From Ceratotherium simum simum (taxonomy: Eukaryota > Chordata > Mammalia > Perissodactyla > Rhinocerotidae), in NCBI RefSeq assembly GCF_000283155.1, contig NW_004454178.1:7104088-7168087 (forward strand): 64,000 bases of DNA, written 5' to 3'. The notes beneath the pieces were generated by a model. That model saw only the letters and a program-made list of their open reading frames with translations. It did no database searches and was not told the DNA's origin. Position 1 is the stretch's first letter, and each line of letters starts with the position of its first letter. Position numbers and translations under genes: made by a program. Positions 55,710 to 64,000 of this stretch are shown here, piece by piece.

Positions 55710-57342
55710 AGGAGACTGATGGCCACACGACATGTTCCCCGTGCTTATTTCCAGGGACTGTAAGCAACATTAAAGTCTGGAATTCGTGTGCCTCCCTCTC
55801 CTAGTTCTCTGACAACCACTCAAATCCTCTCCTTCTCTCTGGGTGTCTGCAGCATGCATTTTAAGAGTCAGGGATGAGTGAGGGCTGGGAAGGACCCATG
55901 TGAGGGGAGGTTGGAGAAGGCAGGTGTGGGAACCGGAGGGGTGGGGACAAGGTTTATCTGTGCATAACCCCCTGCTGTTTCTTTAATCTGTAACTGAAAG
56001 ATGATCAGGGATAGAAGCGAAACCCATCCGGAAGGAACCTTCCTTCCTATCTCTAGGTGTCACTTTGAAAGGATTCTGCAGAGGATGGGAAATGCAGGAT
56101 ACTCATACTGTTCCCACCTCTGGGAACCTGGGGAGGCAGAGCCCTTTAATTCCGTGATCTTAGCCAATGACTAAGGAAGCGAGGGCTGTGATATTGTCCT
56201 GATATTCAGCTTTGGGGTGGGTTTGCTCTGACTTCTGCCCCAGTCCTGCCAACCAGCTCTCTGCTGTGTTAGGGTGAGCAGCTCAGTTCCTCCCTCATTC
56301 ACGAGGCGCTGCTCACTCACACTGGCACAGCAACATCCACTGAGGGGCATGTGGGTACATGGGCCCTATGACAATGTGAACACCTGCTTGAGGAGCACGC
56401 CACTCTCAGTCCCAGCAAACACAGAGGGTGTCTGGGTGCAGGCCCGGCCACTGTGGACCCGGAGGCACCCTCAGGTGGGCAGTGTTGTTCACAGCACAAG
56501 TGCACAACGCACTCTCCCTGCCCAAGCTCCCCCACTGTCTCCAACCGCCCTCTTGATGCTGCTGTTCTCTCGCAGGGGCGGGATGGTTTAGCAGCAGGAC
56601 CAGGCACATGCACTTAAGATGCGTTCTGATCCCGCCCTGCTCGCGGGTCACAGCAGTGGACGGGTCCAGTCAGGGACCTGCTGTTTCCTGCAATCTATCC
56701 TTTCACCTGGGGCTCTTGGTCACAGCCTGGTCCTGGCTGGTGCTAGTCTCCCACTGTATCTCGACCTCATAATCAAACTTAAGAGAAAACCGGGTGGCCT
56801 AGATATCAGGACTTTGCTTCCGGAAACTGAAGAAACTGAGGCATCCTTAGAATTCACAGCTCAGGAAGAACAAAGGGCTTTGCCAGGCCACCTGGACCTG
56901 GGGAAAGGAAAGTCTCTTTTTCCAGCCAGAAGACAGAGTGGGTTCGCCCAGCATCCTCCACAAGGACTGAAGAGGGGAGCTGGGTTTCCTCTGGCTCTCA
57001 TTCTAGCTCCCTCTGTGCAACTTGAAGAGTCAACGTCTTAAGGGCAGTGCTTTGTTGTTCATCATTGTCTCTCCAGCGTACGGTATTCAATAAATAATCT
57101 TTAAATGGAGAGATGCATAGATCTGCTCAAGAAACAGAGAGAAGTGGGTCTCGAAGCATTTCTGTCCTATAAGCTGGTGCACGGTTAGAGCTCAGGACAT
57201 GCCCTGAGAGGTGATCTCACCCATGCCCCTGACTTCAAGCATAGTAACTCCACAGAGGGAGCAAGGAGGCCGAAAGATGAGGCTTGCAGGGGTGGGAAAG
57301 AAGTAGGGGTCCCCAGGATTTACTGGGTTTCTTTAGTCTAAG

Positions 57343-57549
57343 GCTGTGCTGTTTAATACGGTCGCTACCAGCCACACGGGGCCATTTAAATTAATAAATA
57401 TGAAGTCAAATTACAAATTCAGCTCCTCAGTGGCTCCAGCCATATTTCAAGGGCTCCACAGCCACATGTGGCTGGTGGCTACTATCTTGGACAGCACAGA
57501 TTTAGAACATGTCCATCACCACAGAAATTTCTACTGGACAGCGCTGGTC
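57343..57549. mobile_element. hAT-type element (copy 2), short form
   Basis: Same terminal text (GCCACATGTGGCTGGTGGCTA, ending TGGACAGCGCTG) but only about 205 bp: internal part deleted. Confidence 0.7.
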
Positions 57550-57612
57550 TGAGGACACTGATCCACGTCTGGGTATGGCTAGATGCTCCGTGCCCCCTCC
57601 CCACCTTGGCTG

Positions 57613-57626
57613 GTTACCTAGGCAAC
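57613..57626. promoter_or_regulatory. RFX-type X-box candidate
   Basis: GTTACCTAGGCAAC matches the RFX consensus GTNRCC-N2-RGYAAC at every position. Confidence 0.4.
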
Positions 57627-58424
57627 CTGCAGCCTCCTGCTTTTGCTGCCACATGAGGCTTATGGGAAAATGAGGGATGGGCAGCTCACTGTTTAAAAAA
57701 CTTGAGACATGTCTCAGTCTCCTGGAGCCTGACCGTCTCCCAGCTGCGATGCCAAATGACTCAGTTACACTGTGTGTGCGTGCCTTTGCAAAGAGAGAGA
57801 GGGGAGCGGGCCCAAGGGAGGGGCTGCAGAGCCTTCCAGGGGAGCTGCAACGTCCCTCCTCCCACCATTCCATCCGTGACCAGCGTCTGCCTGCCCCAGT
57901 CTCTCTTGGAAGACACTGTTTTCTTTTCCTCTGTGGTCAGTAACAGACGTGCATGTTCTGGGCTCTTTTTAACCCGAATTAGGGGCTGAGAAGGAAAGGA
58001 GTCTGACTTTCCAAGAGGAAAACAAACCCAAACAATTGTCAACCGAAGGGACAGTGGCAAGAAGGGAGGTGTGGAAAGAAGACACTGGAGGGGCGTCTTG
58101 CTGACAGGGGTGAGTGGCAGAGGTGGGGAGCAGATTCACAGAGTCAGTGTGGGGACAATGAGGGCAGTAGGCTTCCCCCCTGAGCTCTACCACAGCCCCC
58201 CCCAGCCCCCTCACTTCAGGCCGGGAGAACTAACGTGGCCAGGTGCTCTAAACCAAAGGCAAAGTTGGCCAGTGTGGGCTTGTAACATCTCTATCCTGAG
58301 CAGAGAAAGAAAGATGCCATAGAGCAAAGCGGTAACCATTCAGAACCAGGAGCCAGACCATGCACCCTTACCCTGCGGTCACCCTTCCTGGGAGGAAGGT
58401 GGGGCTGCTAACACTGGTTAAATA

Positions 58425-58580
58425 AGCCTTGGGTCAGGTTTGCTCTGACCTCTCTTAGTCTCTTTCTCCCCTCTCTTTGCCTTGGTTTTCTCATCTGAGT
58501 TATGGGGAGGATGACACTAGCCCCTTCTCCCCAGGGTCATTATGGGGATTATGAGTTGACTTGCTAACTAACTCCCAGCA
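58425..58580 (+). repeat. MIR SINE
   Basis: GCCTTGGTTTTCTCATCTGA and GGTCATTATGGGGATTATGA. Confidence 0.7.
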
Positions 58581-59444
58581 CACACTCTCTGCCTTTGGAG
58601 GTCTCTGTCGTCTCTCACTTCCCTAGTTCCAATCGTCATTAAAAATCTGGTTGCTGTGGCCCCTGGGGACAGGCGTCTCCTGGTAGATCACAAGATCTGA
58701 GTCTCCTTAGACTGCAGAAAGTTCTGCTGGAAAGTGACAGCTCTACCTGTATCTCCGGGGGTCTGATCACTGACCCCAGGTGAGCGGGACTTTGCACAGG
58801 TGCTCTGAGAACCAATCCCCACTTAGAGAACTCACCCTGGAAGTTCCTCCCTCCATCTAACCCCATTCCTTCACGCTGCCTGAAGGCACTAGGTCTCCCT
58901 CCCTAAAGATGGAGAGAGAAAAGTTGACCCCTGCCCCCCACAGTGTGGATGTGGCAGGTGTCAAGTTGGTGACATTCCCACTGGAATGAAAAGCTGGGGT
59001 CCCACTCATACATCTCCCAGTGTCCAGGGACCAGAGGTAAAGAAAGGGTCCCCCTGTCATTTTTTTTCTTGTGGCGAAACTAGGATTCAGGCCTGTGGCT
59101 CTGGTACACATTTCTTGATCCCTGGGAGACAGGTGGTGATAAATTTACACATAGGAGATACAGTTTGCACGACTCCCGAGGTGAGTGTCCCCAGTCTGTC
59201 TAGAGCTGGGAAGGTGGAGCATGCTTAGTAGAAACATCTGTATCTGTCCCCATACACACCCCAAACCAGAAGGTAATGGAGGGGCTAGGTGGGGAGCAGC
59301 CTCTGAATGGAAGAAGGGGAGCTGAGGACACGGAGGAAGGCCTGGCCATCTCTCCCACCTGGCAACACTTGCGCTCATGACTCATCACTACCCATTCAGA
59401 ACATTACAATTAGGCAGCCACATTCCCCGAAAAGCCCTACATGA

Positions 59445-59460
59445 CCAGAAGGGGGCAGCA
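59445..59460 (+). promoter_or_regulatory. CTCF-like motif
   Basis: CCAGAAGGGGGCAGCA fits the CTCF core in + orientation. Confidence 0.4.
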
Positions 59461-59663
59461 GAGAGCAGATGGTGGGAATTCTTTTCCTTTCCTTCTCCCC
59501 TTGGTCCCCCTAAGAAGAGAGACCTGCTAGGGGTCAAACAGGGAAGTCGTGTCCTGTCTGGCAATCAAGGCTTAGACTTTTTTTCCTTTTTGACTCTTTG
59601 GGGGCAGGAGAGAGTGGAGACAGTGGTTCACTTCTCAGGGGAGGGAGGGCTTGCTTGTGGCTG

Positions 59664-60138
59664 CTGCTCTGTCCAGTTAGGTGGCCGCTAGCCACATGTG
59701 GTTATTGACACTTGAAATGTGGCTAGTGGGACTGAATTTTAAAATTTATTTCATTTAAATTAATTTAAATTTAAAAACCAATTTTTGAGTACATTTGGAA
59801 CTCAGGTCTATGAATCTACTTTTTCAGTTGTAAATTTTATGAAACCTAAAAACCTAGACTAAGCATTTCCAATGAAAATTTAGTGTCCCAGTTGAGATGT
59901 GCTGTAGTGTAAAATACACATCAGATTTCAAAACTTAATATGAAAGAAAGGATGTAAAATATCTCATTATAATTGTTTGAGTGTATGTTGAAATGATCAT
60001 ATTTTGAATATATTGAATTAAAATATATGATTAGAATTAATTTCACCTGTTTCTCTTTGCCTTTTTCAGAAATGTGGCTACTTGAAAATTTGAAACTACA
60101 CAGGTGGCTTGCGTTATGTTTCAAGTGGACAGTGCCAT
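59664..60138. mobile_element. hAT-type element (copy 3), uninterrupted
   Basis: CTGTCCAGTTAGGTGGCCGC to GTGGACAGTGCCATTC with the long AT-rich middle. It contains AAAATACACATCAGA once, serving as a paralogous empty site for the SINE in copy 1. Confidence 0.75.
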
Positions 60139-61254
60139 TCTAAAGGATCTGGAGTGAGAGTCGTCTTCGTGGGGGTGACGGAGACACTGCAGCTGTGATG
60201 GTGAAATGTAAATGGTTCAGAACATCTGGAGCCCACATAGAACATCTCTGCAAACCAACAGAGGTCTTGTGAGGCAGGGTTAGGAGTGCAAATTCAGTCT
60301 GGGCCTTGCTTCAGGATTTGGCAAGTGGATGGCCCATATCTGATGGTTTAGGTGGAGGGATCAAAAATGAGATAAGCTATTTACTTTAAAACTTCTCCAG
60401 GGCTCACCTGGCAGGTCTTACCTATTGGGATGAGGGGCTTATCTTATCTGCCTCCTTAAGTATCCCCCAAGAGAGGAGCTGCCACAGCCTCCAGGATGTA
60501 TTAGGAAGACTCTCAGCAATTCCTCAGACCCACTGAAATCTGGAGGGCTCTCTCTCCTGTCTGAGAGATCTCCCACACACCTGCATATGTTCAAAAACCA
60601 GGTGACCCTCTTCCTCTCTTCCTTATCAGCTTTTGTGGTTTTTTCTCTCTTTTCTTCTGATGCAGAAATCCCCCAACCACTCCCTCATCCCACCTCACCC
60701 CGAGCTCAGATGTCTCATCCCTCTTGCCTGGCTCCGTGAAAGGCCCGTGTCCGGAGGCTGGTTGCCACGGGCAGCCGGCCACTTCCGCGCGCGTTCTCCT
60801 TAGAGACAGCGGACCGCTGCACAGCCGGGGCCGCGAGGGCCTGCCTGCCTTCCCACATCAGGGAGCTCCCTGTCGTTCAGGAAATGAGGTTTGGCACAGG
60901 GACCTAAAGTCTGGGCTGAACACCACCCTTTCCACTCTCCTTGCCCCATCCCTCACCATACCACTGGCCTAGCCAGCCTTGTTTGCAAGACGGTGCAGAA
61001 AAAGGGACAGAACAGAGGGAGACTGAAAATAAAGGGGTGCTGCATGCTCCTCTTTAGGGCCACTTCACTCCTTCCCTCTAAACGGAGCACTCCCAAGTTC
61101 TGAGCTCTTCCTCGGTCTTCACAACTCCCGCTGTGGGACGATGTCGGTGGATGTTTGCTCAAGGCCTCATTGAAGGTTAAGCCAGGTCCCAGCAGGAGTC
61201 CTAGTGACCAGTGACGCAAGCAAGGAATAGCGGATGGAGTTCTAGAATCAATGG

Positions 61255-61400
61255 GGAAGAGCTGAAGTCTAGCCCTGGCTCTGCTGCTAACCCTGCACCT
61301 AATTCTGGGTGAGCGACTTGCTCTCCGGGCCTGAGCATCTGCATCTGTGAAATGAGGGCCTTCACTGCAAGGAGGGCCCTGGGTGGGTTCCTTCCAGCAT
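61255..61400 (+). repeat. MIR SINE
   Basis: CTGGGTGAGCGACTTGCTCT and CATCTGTGAAATGAGGGCCT. Confidence 0.7.
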
Positions 61401-61987
61401 TAGCATTCTTTGGCCAACACCCAGACAATTCCTGGAGAGATGCTAGGACCAGGCTAAGCCAAGTGGCCAGGCAGGAAAGGCCACTTTGCCTCTCATAGAG
61501 ATTTCCAGTCACTCCTCCGGATTTATATTAAAAAAAAAAAAAAAGACATAATAACAAATCATGGAAAGAAATGGAACCAGACACAAAAGTGGGGGATTCT
61601 CTGGATACGAGGGAGAGGGGAGTAGACGTCGAGAACTGGCACCCCTATTTGCTTATTGATTTTTGCAAATATGTTACATCTCATTGTTTTGGAAAACGTA
61701 TCCAGACTGCAATTTAAGGATGGTCTCCGGGGACTGCAACTTTTGGACCAACTGTAGTAAAAACGCAAAATGAAAACTTAAAGAAAATCCCTCCAAATTG
61801 CCTCCTTGTCTCTCCCAGCAACCATTCTCTGCCCTCTTCACTTCTGTTCCCCGTTGTCCCTCATTGGTACCTGGTCCGTTGACGGTGTTCTTCCCGTTTC
61901 TGGATGCAGGAGGCCTGGAATTCATGATCCCTTCTCCAAAGTTTCATTTTCCACACATTAAATAACTCAGAGTTTCAAAAGCATTGC

Positions 61988-62091
61988 NNNNNNNNNNNNN
62001 NNNNNNNNNNNNNNNNNNNNNNNNNNNNNNNNNNNNNNNNNNNNNNNNNNNNNNNNNNNNNNNNNNNNNNNNNNNNNNNNNNNNNNNNNNN
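61988..62091. other. Assembly gap (104 N) in IGFBP5 intron 1
   Basis: Run of N ending at a CCCCCCGCCC tract; no coding consequence seen. Confidence 0.99.
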
Positions 62092-63049
62092 CCCCCCGCC
62101 CTTAAGGGGACCAGCTCCCATGCCCTTTGCGGTAACCCCCACAGTGACCTCTGGCTCCCAGGTCAGCCCGGTCCTCCCTCCACAGCTGCAAACCCACCTG
62201 CCTGCTCAAATTCAACCCCAGCCCCAGGACTAACTCAGAGCTGCCCTGAGTTAAAACTCAAGCCCTCAGGGGATGCCTTGGCAGTGGGGAGGGAGGAGTG
62301 GGAGGGACGGATAAGGAGGAGGAAGAGAGAAAGGGAAAGAAAAGGAGGTCTCGCTGTGGCCAGCTGTGCTTTGTTCTTCCAGTCTGAGCTGACACAGCAG
62401 AAAGGTGGGGGGAGGATGGCAAGAAAAGTCAAGTTAAAAGCGGCATCTCTTGTCTTCCCGACTCCCATTTTCGTTGGCTCAGGGCGCAGTTAGCCTCTCA
62501 AAGACTTGTTTCAAAGGGAGGGGGCGCCGGGGGTGGGGAAGCCATCTGGCTCCTTCAGTTTTCCATGATCTTGTTCAACCTAGACACAAATCTGGCCAAT
62601 AAACGTAACTCTGGAACTTGACTTCAGCACGGCGTTCGGACCAGGCTTGGCGCGGAAGCCAGGGTGATGGAGGCCAAACCCCTCCAAGAAGCAAAGGCTG
62701 AATTCATTTTTATCGAGGTATTTTTTTTTTCTTTCCCAGAAGCATATTTTCTGTCCTTCTTTCTCTCTTATTTCTCAATGACAGAACTGAAACCCAGAAC
62801 TCACTTCTCCCTGCCTCTCAAACTTGTCTCTCAGGCGCAAGAAGAGATCCCCCAGACCCCGGCAAGTATGCGCGCCGCCCTCCCGCCCAGAAAGCCACAG
62901 GGTCCTTCTCCAAACAACGCCCGGAGCCGAGCCCCGTCCTTCCTTGACTCGCCCCAGCTCACCGATATGTATTGAGCTTGTTCCAATAAATCTGCGGTCT
63001 CCCGCCTCCCTCCAGCCTCACACACACTGCCCTGGGTTTCTGTATCTAT

Positions 63050-63190
63050 CTTTGCCCCTGAACTGGCCGAAATAAAACGCAGGGCCCGGCGCGCTCCCGG
63101 CACTGCGCTCACGGGCGGACTCCCTCGCCGGTTGCTCAGCAACGCGCGCCGCAAAACACCGGGCTCCGCCCGCCCTCCCTCCGCTCTTCC
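63050..63190. promoter_or_regulatory. CpG cluster in IGFBP5 intron 1
   Basis: Dense CpG around the symmetric GTTGCTCAGCAAC (63131-63143) and GCGCGCCGC; possible intronic regulatory element. Confidence 0.35.
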
Positions 63191-63287
63191 TCCAGAAGCT
63201 CTGGCTGCCTGCCACCTCGCTCTGCTCAGCTCCCCATCGCAGATTCTAGAAATGCACTTTTTTTTGGTTAAAAAAATGTCTTTATAT

Positions 63288-63327
63288 ACACATGTATCTT
63301 TGATACATGTATCAAAGATACATGTGT
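63288..63327. repeat. 40-bp perfect palindrome
   Basis: Left half ACACATGTATCTTTGATACA is followed directly by its reverse complement, centred at 63307/63308; imperfect symmetry continues outward into TATATA. Confidence 0.95.
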
Positions 63328-63801
63328 GTATATACATATATAGGTATACGATCTATATCTGTATCTATATGTGGCAATCGCAAGAGGGAGGGGCAAATGC
63401 AAGTTCGAGCTGCTGATTTTGGTGGTGGCGGGGGAGGTGTGGGGTGTTGGGGAGCAGGAATTTTGGCCAAAGGAGCTGAAACGCTCCTTCCTTTCTCTGT
63501 TCTTTAAGAACTGTCTGTGCGCCATCTCCAACTTTGGGGACCCACCCAACGGTTTTCGAGCTGACAGGCTCTAGCCAGGAGCGCCCACTCCCATCCCGTC
63601 GGTCGGGGAGGCAGGCGTCAGCTCCGGCCACCGGTGGAGCGCAGCCATCCCGCAACTGCAGTCTGTCAGGCACCTGCCTGTGGCGAGAAGGCCTGGGGCG
63701 GAGTGGGGGCGGGGCGGTGTTGGCTCAGAGGGACCCTGAAGGTAGGGGTTGTGGAAGAGACTGCAGAGAAGTCTAAAGGGCCTCTTGCTTGGGACAAAAG
63801 C

Positions 63802-63803
<2 letters not shown>

Positions 63804-63876
<73 letters not shown>
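63804..63876. repeat. Long (GT)n microsatellite
   Basis: About 36 uninterrupted GT units, followed 50 bp on by an alternating GC/GT tract (63926-63943). Confidence 0.97.
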
Positions 63877-63877
<1 letters not shown>

Positions 63878-64000
63878 TGGGTTGAACTGGAAAGTTGGAT
63901 GCGCCCATTTGCTCTCTCAGCAATAGCGTGCGCGCGCGTGCGCCCTGCGCGCACCCCCTCCACACCAACCACATCACACCAACCGCACGGTTGGGCAAAT

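Larger units (their letters stand above)
52638..64000 (-). other. IGFBP5: IGFBP5 intron 1, 3' part
   Basis: Intronic DNA from the exon 2 acceptor to the window edge. The N-terminal IGFBP domain (a GCGCC-type motif) is not encoded anywhere here, so exon 1 must lie further right. The region holds two hAT-type elements, MIRs, an RFX-like X-box, CTCF-like motifs, a CpG cluster, a 40-bp palindrome and a long GT repeat. Between 53.1 and 57.0 kb I see only unique sequence with short GA/CT-rich tracts. Confidence 0.85.

Noticed and set aside
62831..63337. Possible IGFBP5 exon 1 on the - strand
   Set aside because: No signal peptide, no GCGCC motif and no matching donor; exon 1 is expected beyond the window edge.
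63634..63998. Frames encoding VCVC or HTHT repeats
   Set aside because: Translation of the GT microsatellite.

Overview
This is a mammalian nuclear locus carrying two insulin-like growth factor binding protein genes tail to tail: IGFBP2 on the + strand (coding exons between 14093 and 39207) and the 3' part of IGFBP5 on the - strand (exons 4, 3 and 2 between 50324 and 52637, with a long 3' UTR reaching down to about 45.72 kb). Six tRNA-derived SINEs of the equine (ERE) type point to a perissodactyl, most likely a horse-type Equus genome. The placement rests on the repeats and on recognisable IGFBP protein sequence; no database search was possible.

Layout: 1-13.6 kb is upstream intergenic DNA with old repeats (MIR, L2, an L1 3' end, hAT-type elements) and three ERE SINEs. 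A CpG-rich TATA-less promoter leads into IGFBP2 exon 1 at about 13.65-14.6 kb; exon 1 is interrupted by a 145-base assembly gap that destroys the reading frame in this assembly. IGFBP2 intron 1 (14.58-36.17 kb) holds no other gene. It carries a CpG/GC-box/TATA/octamer block near 17.6-17.9 kb, a perfect 90-bp direct repeat, an antisense retroviral-type LTR nested in an antisense L1 fragment, a MER20 copy and a 17-bp perfect inverted repeat. IGFBP2 exons 2-4 and the polyadenylation signal lie at 36.17-39.54 kb. The spacer between the genes (39.56-45.72 kb) holds repeats and a small CpG-dense block with a CTCF-like motif. From 45.72 kb rightwards come the IGFBP5 3' UTR and exons 4, 3 and 2, then 11.4 kb of IGFBP5 intron 1. 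IGFBP5 exon 1 (signal peptide and N-terminal IGF-binding domain) is not in the window and should lie beyond 64 kb.

Both proteins are secreted carriers of IGF-I and IGF-II. Each has an N-terminal GCGCC-type IGFBP domain, a variable linker and a C-terminal thyroglobulin type-1 domain. The two genes share intron phases where both can be seen (1, 0, 0), as expected of paralogues from an ancient tandem duplication. I found no evidence of a new protein-coding system; every other long open frame here looks like a chance frame in GC-rich, UTR or repeat DNA. The unusual signals are structural: templated duplication, palindromes, SINE insertion oddities and motif clusters.
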